DNA of 64,000 nucleotides. It comes from Terribacillus halophilus (GTDB lineage Bacteria; Bacillota; Bacilli; Bacillales; Amphibacillaceae). The stretch is taken from positions 1,675,667 through 1,739,666 of the forward strand of contig NZ_LT727828.1 in the NCBI RefSeq assembly GCF_900162685.1, in the 5' to 3' direction. The notes under the pieces were generated by a model that worked only from the letters and a program-made list of their open reading frames with translations, searched no databases and was not told the DNA's origin. Of this stretch, positions 35,748 through 44,394 are shown piece after piece. Numbering within the stretch: the first letter of the stretch is position 1; each line of letters opens with the position of its first letter. The position numbers and the translations under genes were made by a program.

Positions 35748-36578
35748 ATGAAAACGAGACTTGATTTTCAAAAGATGAAAGAAACCAATGAGAAAATCAC
35801 CATGGTCACTGCGTATGATTATCCGACCGCCAAGTTAGCACAACAAGCAGGAATTGACATGCTGCTTGTAGGTGATTCTTTAGGAATGGTTGTACTGGGT
35901 TATGAATCAACCATTCCTGTAACTGTAGAAGATATGATTCATCATGGCAAAGCGGTAACCCGGGGCGGCAAGGATACGTTTGTAGTCGTAGATATGCCAT
36001 TTATGAGCTATCATGTATCTGTAGAAGAAACGGTACCGCAAGCACGACGGATATTCCAAGAAACAGGAGCGCAGGCGCTGAAACTCGAAGGAGCCGACCA
36101 AGTAATTCTGAATAATATCAAGGCGCTCAGCGTCGGAGGTATACCAGTAGTTGGTCATCTTGGTTTAACACCGCAGTCCGTCCATATAATTGGCGGGTAT
36201 AAGGTGCAAGGCAAGAGTGAACAAACAGCCAAACAATTACTGGAAGATGCCAGAAAGGTAGAAGCGTATGGGGCGATGGCTGTTGTATTAGAGTGTGTTC
36301 CAAAACAGCTTGCTGCGCGAATTGCAAAAGAGTTAACGATTCCAGTTATTGGTATTGGGGCTGGAGCAGAAGTCGATGGGCAAGTACTCGTTTTCCATGA
36401 TATAAGCCGTTTTGGCGTTGAGCGTCTCCCTAAATTTGCAGTCAGCTATGCAGACTTAAACGAAACAGTTACAAATGTGTTTACAACGTATCGGGAAAAT
36501 GTAATAAATGGCGTTTTTCCGAATGAGGACCAAAGCTTTACAATGGATGAGGCGGCGCTGCCTAAAATAGGAGATTGA
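35748..36578 (+). CDS. panB: 3-methyl-2-oxobutanoate hydroxymethyltransferase
   Basis: The 276-residue enzyme makes ketopantoate from 2-oxoisovalerate and methylenetetrahydrofolate. Metal and substrate motifs include [22 protein letters not shown] and [11 protein letters not shown]. It is first of the panBCD genes, four bases after birA. Confidence 0.97.
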   Translation: MKTRLDFQKMKETNEKITMVTAYDYPTAKLAQQAGIDMLLVGDSLGMVVLGYESTIPVTVEDMIHHGKAVTRGGKDTFVVVDMPFMSYHVSVEETVPQARRIFQETGAQALKLEGADQVILNNIKALSVGGIPVVGHLGLTPQSVHIIGGYKVQGKSEQTAKQLLEDARKVEAYGAMAVVLECVPKQLAARIAKELTIPVIGIGAGAEVDGQVLVFHDISRFGVERLPKFAVSYADLNETVTNVFTTYRENVINGVFPNEDQSFTMDEAALPKIGD

Positions 36579-36581
36579 GTT

Positions 36582-37451
36582 ATGAAAATCATTACAAATC
36601 TTAAAGACTTGCAGCAGGAAAGACAGACCTTGGCAAAGACAGCAAAATCAGTCGGCTACGTAGCGACTATGGGGTATCTGCATGAAGGTCATCAAGCGTT
36701 AATGAAACGTTCGAAAGCAGAAAATGATGTTACCGTGTTAAGTATCTTTGTAAATCCGCTGCAATTCGGTGCAGGAGAAGATTTTGAAACGTATCCGAGA
36801 GATATGGCGCGTGATCAGCAGATTGCTGCGCAGGAAGGTATTGATATTGTTTTTATGCCGGATGCATCCGCTATGTATCCAGGTAACAGTGCAATCAAAC
36901 TGCACGTAACGGATCGTGCAGATGTCCTATGCGGCAAATCTCGTCCAGGACATTTTGATGGTGTTGTAACGGTCTTAGCAAAATTATTTCACCTGATTCA
37001 GCCTGACCGGGCCTATTTTGGGTTGAAAGATGCACAGCAAGTCGCTGTTGTTCAAGCATTAGTACAGGATCTTAATTTTCCGCTGGAAGTTGTTCCGGTC
37101 GCGACCGTACGAGAAGCTGACGGACTAGCCAAAAGCAGTCGTAATGTTTATTTATCAGAGCAAGAAAGACAAGAGGCTCCAGTCATTCAGCAGGCACTGC
37201 AGCAAGCCAAAAAGCTGATTGCTGATGGTGAAAACGAAGTGGAAAATGTGATAACGCACGTAAAAGAATTTATTATCAGCAAAACAAGTGGTAGAATAGA
37301 CTACGTTGAAATTTTGTCATATCCGGCGCTAAAGCCTGTTGACGATATAAGCGAGCGCATTATCATTGCAGCTGCAGTCTTTTTTGAGAAGGCCAGATTG
37401 ATTGATAATCTTGTTTTGGAAGCAGACGGTTCTATGATGGACCGTTTCTAA
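36582..37451 (+). CDS. panC: Pantothenate synthetase
   Basis: The 289-residue enzyme joins pantoate and beta-alanine with ATP. The class I ligase-like HIGH motif appears as MGYLHEGHQAL, with FVNPLQFG, and KSSRNVYLS supplies the KMSKS-like signature. It starts four bases after panB. Confidence 0.97.
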   Translation: MKIITNLKDLQQERQTLAKTAKSVGYVATMGYLHEGHQALMKRSKAENDVTVLSIFVNPLQFGAGEDFETYPRDMARDQQIAAQEGIDIVFMPDASAMYPGNSAIKLHVTDRADVLCGKSRPGHFDGVVTVLAKLFHLIQPDRAYFGLKDAQQVAVVQALVQDLNFPLEVVPVATVREADGLAKSSRNVYLSEQERQEAPVIQQALQQAKKLIADGENEVENVITHVKEFIISKTSGRIDYVEILSYPALKPVDDISERIIIAAAVFFEKARLIDNLVLEADGSMMDRF

Positions 37452-37467
37452 TATAGGGGGCTAGTAT

Positions 37468-37854
37468 ATGTTCCGCACGATGATGAAAGCTAAAATTCAT
37501 CGCGCCCGTGTGACGGAAGCGAACTTGCATTATGTCGGAAGTATAACAATTGATACACATATATTGGAGAAGGTAGGTATCCTTCCACATGAAAAAGTAC
37601 AGATCGTGAATAATAACAATGGCGCCCGCCTTGAGACGTATGTTATTCCAGGCGAATCTGGCAGCGGTGTTATTTGTTTAAACGGTGCTGCTGCGCGGCT
37701 GGTACAAAAAGATGATGTGGTAATTATCGTTTCCTATGCGATGCTTTCAGATGATGAGCTCATTCATTTTAAGCCGAAAATTGCGCTGATGAATGAAGAT
37801 AATACAATTCAAGAGATCATCGAGGAAGAACCGCCGCTTACTGTCATGATATAA
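37468..37854 (+). CDS. panD: Aspartate 1-decarboxylase precursor
   Basis: The 128-residue proenzyme self-cleaves at a Gly-Ser bond to form a pyruvoyl group; here YVGSITID contains Gly24-Ser25. It makes beta-alanine for PanC. GGGGGCTAG precedes the ATG and a terminator follows, closing the long operon. Confidence 0.96.
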   Translation: MFRTMMKAKIHRARVTEANLHYVGSITIDTHILEKVGILPHEKVQIVNNNNGARLETYVIPGESGSGVICLNGAAARLVQKDDVVIIVSYAMLSDDELIHFKPKIALMNEDNTIQEIIEEEPPLTVMI

Positions 37855-37877
37855 GGACAGAAATAGGTAGTTTATCG

Positions 37878-37907
37878 GACTCTTATCCAGGATAAGAGTC
37901 TTTCTTT
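37878..37907 (+). terminator. Terminator after panD
   Basis: GACTCTTA and TAAGAGTC with loop TCCAGGA precede TTTCTTTTCT. Confidence 0.88.
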
Positions 37908-37931
37908 TCTAAGCAGTATGGAGGGTGGAAC

Positions 37932-40697
37932 ATGGAAAAATTTGTAGTGGTGGATCTAGAAACAACCGGACACGCGCCGTCGAATGGCGATAAAATTATA
38001 GAGGTAGGGATTGTCGTTATCCAAGGACGTGTAGTCACAGATCAGTTTCAGACAATGCTGGATCCCGGCATGCCGATTCCACCTTTCATTTCGCAGCTGA
38101 CAGGCATATCTGATGAGGATGTGACAGGAGCACCACGCTTTGAGGAAGTTGCGGAAGAAATAGCGGCATTTTTTCAAGATAGTTATGTAGTAGCGCATAA
38201 TGCAAATTTCGATTTGCGCTTTTTGAATAGTTCATTGGAAGCATCGGGCTTAGCGCCCATTTCATGCCCGGTACTTGATACGGTTGAGCTCGCACGGATT
38301 ATGCTGCCGACCGCACCAAGCTATAAGCTGAGCGTACTTAGTGAATACCTATCCTTTGAGCATGATCAGCCGCATCGGGCGCTGTCGGATACGCTAGTGA
38401 CAGCTGAACTTCTGCTGTCATTGCTCGAGAAAATGGACAAGCTTCCTTATGAAACTATTGCGCATCTTCTCACACTAGAACGCGCACTTAAAAGTGATCT
38501 AAGGGCGTTGCTTGATGCTAGGCTGGAGGACCTTGCTTTTGAAGCCGAACAAGACAGTGGTTTGGAAGTGTACCGTGGTTTGGCGATCCGCAGACTCCCG
38601 GAAAACGAACGTACAAATTCAGTTATTGCACAGTCTTTCGGTGAACTAGCCGATCAGGTATATCGGAAAGATGGCTTATTATCGGAAGGTATGCGGAGCT
38701 ATGAGCCAAGGGGCAGTCAGCAGGAAATGAGTGAGCAGATTTATGATGTTTTTCATTCCAGCAGACATGCATTGCTCGAGGCAGAGACTGGAACAGGAAA
38801 ATCACTTGCTTATTTGCTGCCGGCAGTGTTCACAGCGGTCAAGGAAAAGAGCCGAGTGGTAATTAGTACGCATTTGACACAGCTGCAGGCACAATTGATG
38901 GAAAAAGAGATTCCGCTTCTCCAGCGTTTGCTGCCTTTTTCCTTTAAAGCAGCACTGTTGAAAGGAAAACAGCATTATCTTAGTCTCAGCAGATTCGAAT
39001 CGGAGCTGCAGCAGAAAGCTAATGACAATTATGATATCACGTTAACGAAAGCAATCTTGCTCGTATGGCTGACCATTACAGAAACTGGGGATATTGATGA
39101 GGTAAACCTGCCTTCCAGCGGCAAACGCTTCTTTTTGCATATGTCCGCTGATTCAGAGGATACACAAGATCCTTTTTCGCCATGGTTTTCTCGTTCGTTT
39201 TACCAACGGGCCAAAAAAGCGGCTTGGCAAGCTGATATTATTGTGACAAACCATGCATTACTTTGCAGTGATATGCAGGAAGAATACCAGCTTCTGCCTT
39301 CATATGAGCGAGCTATCATTGATGAGGCGCATCATTTTGAAGCAACAGCTGCCAAGCATTTTGGGTTGGCGCTTGATTACGTATCTATCCATCATATGCT
39401 TTCCCACGCTAATAAGGTTTATGACAAAGCAACAGAGCAGCTACCGCATCCGCAAGCTGAAATGCTAATATGGCAAAGCTTATGGGAACAAACAAAAATC
39501 GAAGCTGATGATATGTTTCGCTATATTCATGAATTCGTTCTATCTCAGCATCGTAATAAGTTGGGAACGAACGACATCGGACGGATGCAGCTGCGGCTGG
39601 AAGAAGTGCGTAACACGAAGGCGTTGCAAGTAATAGCGGAGATGGGCGGCAGGCTGTTATTCGGTATCAGAGATTGTATCCATCATTTGCTGCAGCTAGT
39701 GAAAACAGCGGAAAAGCAAGCTGATAAAAAGATGGCTGATTCGCTGCAAAATGCAGTCAATCAACTGCAGTCAATCATTGATTCGATTGAACGTATGTTC
39801 CTTGTAACCGATGATGAAGAGGTTAAATGGATTGAAGTTGATGTGTATGGTGCACGCAATTCCGTTTACTTGTATAGTGAGCCGCTTGCTATTGCAGACA
39901 TGCTGTTCGAGCGCTTCTTTTCGGAAAAGAAAAGCATTGTGCTGACAAGTGCCACATTGACGATGAAACAGTCATTTGAATTTATTCAATTGCAATTAGG
40001 GTTAGATGAACAGACCGTCACGAAGCGATTTGATTCGCCGTATTCCTATCAAGAACAAGTGCAGCTGCTCGTTCCGAACGATTTTCCAGATGTTCGAGGG
40101 AAAGATAACTATCCGTTTATTTACGCAGTATGCGAAGCCATTCTTAGTCTTGCTGCTGTGACTGATGGACGGATGCTCGTGCTGTTCACTTCCTATGACA
40201 TGTTGAAAAAAGCGCATGGTTTGGTGAAGGAATTGACAGATGATCAGGATTATATGTTAATTGCACAAGGAATCACGAGCGGAAGCCGTGACAGATTGAA
40301 GAAGAATTTCCAAAGCAATAAGAAATCGATTCTCTTTGGTACGAGCTCTTTCTGGGAAGGAGTAGATATTCCTGGAGAGGACTTAAGCTGTCTTGTCATC
40401 GTTCGGCTGCCTTTTCAGCCGCCTGATCATCCGATTTACGAAGCGAAAGCGGCCAAGCTGAAAGCGGAGGGTAAGAATGCCTTTATGGAACTTGCACTGC
40501 CAAATGCTGTTATTCGGTTTAAACAAGGATTTGGCCGGCTTATTCGTTCTTCCAGTGACAGAGGTATCGTTTTTGTTTGCGATGATCGAATGATAAAGGC
40601 AAGATACGGCAATTATTTCACAGCATCAATCCCGGAAGTACCGACGCATTACCAAAGTACAGCAGAACTTTTAGAGCTTGCAGAGCACTGGTTATAA
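37932..40697 (+). CDS. dinG: DinG-family helicase with N-terminal DnaQ-type exonuclease domain
   Basis: The 921-residue protein starts with a DEDD 3'-5' exonuclease domain (VVDLETTG at 6-13, AHNANFDLRF, HRALSDTLVTA) and continues as an XPD/DinG-like superfamily 2 helicase with Walker A ETGTGKSLAY near residue 285, IIDEAHHFE, and QGFGRLIRS near the C-terminus. In B. subtilis the same two-domain protein follows panD. Gram-positive DinG lacks the iron-sulphur cluster of E. coli DinG, and its helicase role is unclear. Confidence 0.94.
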   Translation: MEKFVVVDLETTGHAPSNGDKIIEVGIVVIQGRVVTDQFQTMLDPGMPIPPFISQLTGISDEDVTGAPRFEEVAEEIAAFFQDSYVVAHNANFDLRFLNSSLEASGLAPISCPVLDTVELARIMLPTAPSYKLSVLSEYLSFEHDQPHRALSDTLVTAELLLSLLEKMDKLPYETIAHLLTLERALKSDLRALLDARLEDLAFEAEQDSGLEVYRGLAIRRLPENERTNSVIAQSFGELADQVYRKDGLLSEGMRSYEPRGSQQEMSEQIYDVFHSSRHALLEAETGTGKSLAYLLPAVFTAVKEKSRVVISTHLTQLQAQLMEKEIPLLQRLLPFSFKAALLKGKQHYLSLSRFESELQQKANDNYDITLTKAILLVWLTITETGDIDEVNLPSSGKRFFLHMSADSEDTQDPFSPWFSRSFYQRAKKAAWQADIIVTNHALLCSDMQEEYQLLPSYERAIIDEAHHFEATAAKHFGLALDYVSIHHMLSHANKVYDKATEQLPHPQAEMLIWQSLWEQTKIEADDMFRYIHEFVLSQHRNKLGTNDIGRMQLRLEEVRNTKALQVIAEMGGRLLFGIRDCIHHLLQLVKTAEKQADKKMADSLQNAVNQLQSIIDSIERMFLVTDDEEVKWIEVDVYGARNSVYLYSEPLAIADMLFERFFSEKKSIVLTSATLTMKQSFEFIQLQLGLDEQTVTKRFDSPYSYQEQVQLLVPNDFPDVRGKDNYPFIYAVCEAILSLAAVTDGRMLVLFTSYDMLKKAHGLVKELTDDQDYMLIAQGITSGSRDRLKKNFQSNKKSILFGTSSFWEGVDIPGEDLSCLVIVRLPFQPPDHPIYEAKAAKLKAEGKNAFMELALPNAVIRFKQGFGRLIRSSSDRGIVFVCDDRMIKARYGNYFTASIPEVPTHYQSTAELLELAEHWL

Positions 40698-40779
40698 AAA
40701 AAGTGCGCCACTAGGACGCACAACTGCTGGGTGAAGGAAGATTTTTGTTGAAAAAACTTTGAACTCGTCTTAGAATTAC

Positions 40780-40799
40780 ACCAGTACAACTGGTATAAT
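40780..40799 (+). promoter_or_regulatory. Extended -10 promoter with an overlapping palindromic operator, upstream of ypmA
   Basis: TATAAT (40794-40799) is preceded by TGG. ACCAGT-ACA-ACTGGT, a perfect 6-3-6 inverted repeat, spans 40780-40794 and overlaps the spacer and first base of the -10 box. The -35 region (TAGAAT) is poor. Such placement suggests control by a dimeric repressor or activator, not identified. Confidence 0.5.
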
Positions 40800-40894
40800 A
40801 AGAATGGATTGCTTCTCAACATGTATTAGTTTGTTGCAGAAAGCTGTCTCTATGAGTAACAAATCATGTAAATGGATTGCTCGGAGGTTGCAGG

Positions 40895-41068
40895 ATGGAA
40901 AATAATAAAATGGAGACATTGTCCACCGTTCGTGTACAATACAGCAGTGACTTGTACAAGCTGGTCGATTCCCTGAATCGTACACTGAAAGAAAAGGACT
41001 TGATGTTCGGACTAGCATTGGATGAGGAAGATCATGATAAGGCGATATTCACGATTTACCAGACCTAA
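40895..41068 (+). CDS. ypmA: DUF4264 protein YpmA
   Basis: The ATG at 40895, seven bases after GGAGG, gives 57 residues, matching B. subtilis YpmA (56) in length and in the pattern STVRVQYSSDLYKLVDSLNR and LMFGLALDEE...FTIYQT. Its function is unknown. It overlaps ypmB by 35 bases, implying coupled translation. About 100 bases of leader precede it after the candidate promoter. Confidence 0.9.
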   Translation: MENNKMETLSTVRVQYSSDLYKLVDSLNRTLKEKDLMFGLALDEEDHDKAIFTIYQT

Positions 41069-41564
41069 GTGGGCTAAAATCACTATTCTCGCTGTTTCAG
41101 CTGTACTGCTGCTTTTACTTGGCTGTGGCATTTATGTCTACTATACAGCGCAGGACAAGCGTACAGCAGGCTTTGAATCCTCAGAGAACTTTGTTGCAGA
41201 ACATACCGATCTCGAAAATGCAGACGAAGTGACACGCTTTAATGGCGAGCACGTATACCATGTTGTCACGGGCAAACAAGCTGACGGACAGGAAGCCATC
41301 GCTTACAGAATAAAAGGCGAGAAAGACCCGAAAAAAATCATTTATACGACAGAAACTGCTGATGAACAGCAGGCAGAAGACAGCTGGCAGTCTGCATGCG
41401 GCAATAACTGTGAACTGGATGATATCCGACTTGGACTGTATGAGGATGAACCAGCATGGGAGATAACGTTCCGCGACGGTGATGACCGTTTGGGCTACAG
41501 CTACTACACACTTGATGGTTTGGAGCAGTTGGAAAGTTTTGCTCTATCCAGCCAATATAAATAA
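41034..41564 (+). CDS. ypmB: YpmB, membrane-anchored PepSY-like protein (DUF5590)
   Basis: The ATG at 41034 follows GAGGAAGATC inside the end of ypmA and gives 176 residues. A basic head is followed by one membrane span (about 13-33) and an extracellular domain with two PepSY-like halves (EDEPAWEITFRDGDDRLGYS). Function is unknown. In B. subtilis aspB follows; here asnS comes directly. Confidence 0.88.
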   Translation: MIRRYSRFTRPKWAKITILAVSAVLLLLLGCGIYVYYTAQDKRTAGFESSENFVAEHTDLENADEVTRFNGEHVYHVVTGKQADGQEAIAYRIKGEKDPKKIIYTTETADEQQAEDSWQSACGNNCELDDIRLGLYEDEPAWEITFRDGDDRLGYSYYTLDGLEQLESFALSSQYK

Positions 41565-41602
41565 GACAACTACATATGTAGACAGACATTGGAGGTTTTT
41601 TT

Positions 41603-42895
41603 TTGAAGACTACAATTGCAAAGCTTAATGAGCATGTAGGAGAAGAAGTAACAATCGGGGCATGGCTCCGCAATAAACGATCCAGCGGGAAGATTGCTTT
41701 CCTGCAGCTTCGTGATGGTACTGGATTCGTCCAAGGCGTTGTCGTAAAAAGCGACGTATCCGAGGAAGTATTCCAAACTGCCAAAAATATGACACAGGAA
41801 ACTTCTCTGTATGTAACAGGGAAAGTAGTAGAAGACAGCCGTTCTTCTTTTGGTTATGAAATTCAAGTGAGCAGCGTGGAAGTAATTCATGCGGCTACAG
41901 ATTACCCTATTACACCTAAAGAACATGGAACAGAATTCTTAATGGACAACCGCCATCTATGGCTTCGTTCACAAAAACAGCATGCTGTGATGAAGATCAG
42001 AAATGAAATTATTCGTGCAACATACGAATTCTTCCATGAAAATGGTTATACAAAAATTGATCCGCCAATTCTGACAGGTTCCTCTGCAGAAGGTACAACG
42101 GAATTGTTCCATACAAAATACTTTGATGAAGAAGCATACCTTTCCCAAAGCGGACAGCTTTACATGGAAGCTGCTGCAATGGCGTTCAACAAAGTATTCT
42201 CATTCGGCCCGACTTTCCGTGCTGAAAAATCCAAAACACGTCGTCACTTGATTGAATTCTGGATGATTGAACCGGAAATGGCGTTTGTTGAACACAATGA
42301 AAGCTTGGAAATTCAAGAGAATTACATCAGTTACCTAGTTGCTTCTGTACTGAAGAACTGCAAATTGGACCTTGAAATCTTAGGCCGTGATACAGAGAAA
42401 CTTGCTAAAGTGACAGCACCTTTCCCGCGTATTACGTATGATGAAGCAATTGACTTGCTGAAAGAAAAGGGCTTTGATGATGTGGAGTGGGGAGAAGACT
42501 TCGGTGCACCGCACGAAACTGCAATCGCGGAAAGCTTCGACAAACCAGTATTCATCACGCACTACCCAGCTGAAATCAAAGCATTCTACATGAAGCCGGA
42601 TCCAAATCGCGAAGATGTTGTCCTTTGTGCCGACTTAATCGCTCCAGAAGGATACGGAGAAATCATCGGCGGATCGCAGCGAATTGACGATCTAGAGCTG
42701 ATGGAAAAACGCTATGAAGAGCATAACCTAACTGGCGATGCTTACAGCTGGTATTTGGAACTGCGCAAGTACGGCAGTGTGCCGCATTCAGGCTTCGGAC
42801 TTGGATTAGAAAGAACCGTTGCTTGGCTTTCAGGTGTCGAGCATGTTCGCGAAACGATTCCATTCCCGCGCTTGCTGAATCGCTTGTACCCATAA
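41603..42895 (+). CDS. asnS: Asparaginyl-tRNA synthetase
   Basis: The TTG start at 41603 follows TTGGAGG. The 430-residue class IIb synthetase has an N-terminal OB-fold (about 15-100, [20 protein letters not shown]), motif 2 [21 protein letters not shown] and motif 3 [12 protein letters not shown]. Length equals B. subtilis AsnS. No T-box leader can be seen in the 38-base gap before it, so it depends on upstream transcription. Confidence 0.97.
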   Translation: MKTTIAKLNEHVGEEVTIGAWLRNKRSSGKIAFLQLRDGTGFVQGVVVKSDVSEEVFQTAKNMTQETSLYVTGKVVEDSRSSFGYEIQVSSVEVIHAATDYPITPKEHGTEFLMDNRHLWLRSQKQHAVMKIRNEIIRATYEFFHENGYTKIDPPILTGSSAEGTTELFHTKYFDEEAYLSQSGQLYMEAAAMAFNKVFSFGPTFRAEKSKTRRHLIEFWMIEPEMAFVEHNESLEIQENYISYLVASVLKNCKLDLEILGRDTEKLAKVTAPFPRITYDEAIDLLKEKGFDDVEWGEDFGAPHETAIAESFDKPVFITHYPAEIKAFYMKPDPNREDVVLCADLIAPEGYGEIIGGSQRIDDLELMEKRYEEHNLTGDAYSWYLELRKYGSVPHSGFGLGLERTVAWLSGVEHVRETIPFPRLLNRLYP

Positions 42896-42913
42896 TAATA
42901 AATAGAAATATTA

Positions 42914-42944
42914 ACAATCCCTTGTCCATTAGACGAGGGATTGT
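42914..42944 (+). terminator. Hairpin between asnS and dnaD, weak terminator or processing site
   Basis: ACAATCCCT and AGGGATTGT form a 9-bp stem with an inner GTC/GAC pair, but the following CCTATT is T-poor. Partial read-through into dnaD is likely. Confidence 0.45.
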
Positions 42945-42967
42945 CCTATTAAAGGAGGAGAACCCAG

Positions 42968-43681
42968 ATGAACAACAACAATTTGAACTACCAGAAAATA
43001 CTGGGAAATCCAATTTCCTTTCCCGGTATTTTAATGGAACGATATACAGCACTTGGTTTAAACGAGACAGAAATGATGGTTATCTTGCATATTTGCTTTT
43101 TCCAGCAGCAAGGTACGATGTTTCCAACAACAGACGAATTGGCAGCCAGAGTAACGCTGTCGGAGCGTGATGTAGCATTAATATTACGTAAGCTTGTGCA
43201 GCGCAATATGATTCAGATAGATGATGTACAGGATAATGCTGTGCGCAGCCAGGCATACAGCTTGAACGGCCTGTGGAACCTAGTCTTTCAGGAAACTGTA
43301 TATCCGGAGCCGGAAAAGAACACAGATAAAGAAGAAGAAGCTGCTATCTTCATTTTATTTGAGCAGGAATTTGGCCGCCCGCTATCTCCTTTTGAGATAG
43401 AAACGGTTACATTATGGCTGGATGAGGATATGCAGCCGCCATCCTTAATCAAAGCCGCTCTTCGTGAAGCGGTACTGATGAGTAAGTTGAATTTCCGTTA
43501 TATCGACCGTATTTTGCGGGAATGGAAACGCAAAGGTGTCCGCTCCGTAGAACAGGCACGTAAAGAGAGCAAATCCTTCCATGAGAATCAACGACCAGCT
43601 GCAGCCGCCGTGCGCGCAGAACAGCAAGCAGCGCCAGCACGCGATGTGAGTGTGTATTACAATTGGCTGGAAGAAGACTGA
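42968..43681 (+). CDS. dnaD: DNA replication initiation protein DnaD
   Basis: The 237-residue protein has an N-terminal winged-helix domain (about 15-110) and a C-terminal DnaB_2/DDBH2 domain (about 130-200) ending in ILREWKRKGV. DnaD helps DnaB load the replicative helicase at oriC. AAAGGAGGAG precedes the ATG, and nth follows 13 bases downstream. Confidence 0.95.
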   Translation: MNNNNLNYQKILGNPISFPGILMERYTALGLNETEMMVILHICFFQQQGTMFPTTDELAARVTLSERDVALILRKLVQRNMIQIDDVQDNAVRSQAYSLNGLWNLVFQETVYPEPEKNTDKEEEAAIFILFEQEFGRPLSPFEIETVTLWLDEDMQPPSLIKAALREAVLMSKLNFRYIDRILREWKRKGVRSVEQARKESKSFHENQRPAAAAVRAEQQAAPARDVSVYYNWLEED

Positions 43682-43694
43682 GGAGGAGAAGCCA

Positions 43695-44348
43695 ATGCTG
43701 AACAAAACACAAATACGCAGAGCGTTGGATACAATGCAGGATATGTTTCCTGAAGCAGCCTGTGAATTGGTCCACAAAAATGCGTTTGAGCTTGTTATCG
43801 CAGTATTGTTATCTGCGCAATGTACAGATAACCTAGTAAATAAGGTAACAAAGGACCTTTTTAACAAATACCAAACACCAGAAGATTATTTAGCTGTGTC
43901 ACTAGAGGAACTGCAGCATGATATTCGTTCTATCGGTCTATACCGTAACAAGGCGAAAAACATCCAGAAGCTGTGTCAAACATTAATTGACCAATATGAT
44001 GGGATTGTACCAGATACCCGCGATGAATTGGTGAAGCTTGCCGGAGTAGGGCGCAAGACTGCCAATGTTGTGGCATCGGTAGCATTCAATGAACCAGCTA
44101 TTGCAGTCGATACACATGTTGAGCGTGTGTCCAAGCGTCTAGGATTATGCCGATGGAAAGATAATGTGACAGAAGTAGAAAACACATTGATGAAAAAAGT
44201 GCCGCGAGATGAATGGAGTGATACGCATCACCGCATGATTTTTTTCGGTCGTTATCACTGTAAGGCAAGAAATCCTAACTGTTTGGCATGTCCACTGAAT
44301 GAGATATGCCGTGAAGGTAAAAAACGCTTAAAAGCGGAAGCAAATTAA
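43695..44348 (+). CDS. nth: Endonuclease III
   Basis: The ATG at 43695 follows GAGGAGGAG; the protein is 217 residues. It is a DNA glycosylase/AP lyase for oxidised pyrimidines. The helix-hairpin-helix with catalytic lysine reads LAGVGRKTANVV, the catalytic aspartate is in AVDTHVERVSKRLG, and the [4Fe-4S] cysteines follow C-X6-C-X2-C-X5-C near the end. In B. subtilis ypoC follows; it is not present here. Confidence 0.96.
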   Translation: MLNKTQIRRALDTMQDMFPEAACELVHKNAFELVIAVLLSAQCTDNLVNKVTKDLFNKYQTPEDYLAVSLEELQHDIRSIGLYRNKAKNIQKLCQTLIDQYDGIVPDTRDELVKLAGVGRKTANVVASVAFNEPAIAVDTHVERVSKRLGLCRWKDNVTEVENTLMKKVPRDEWSDTHHRMIFFGRYHCKARNPNCLACPLNEICREGKKRLKAEAN

Positions 44349-44387
44349 AAAGACAGTCATCCTAATAGGAGTGACTGTCTTTTTGGT
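44347..44387 (+). terminator. Bidirectional terminator between nth and ponA
   Basis: AAAAAGACAGTCA pairs with TGACTGTCTTTTT, with A and T runs at each side serving both convergent genes. Confidence 0.92.
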
Positions 44388-44394
44388 TGGCATT

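Noticed and set aside
41565..41602. T-box leader for asnS
   Set aside because: Only 38 bases lie between ypmB and asnS; the CTACATATGTAG palindrome there is too small and no T-box sequence or specifier hairpin can fit.
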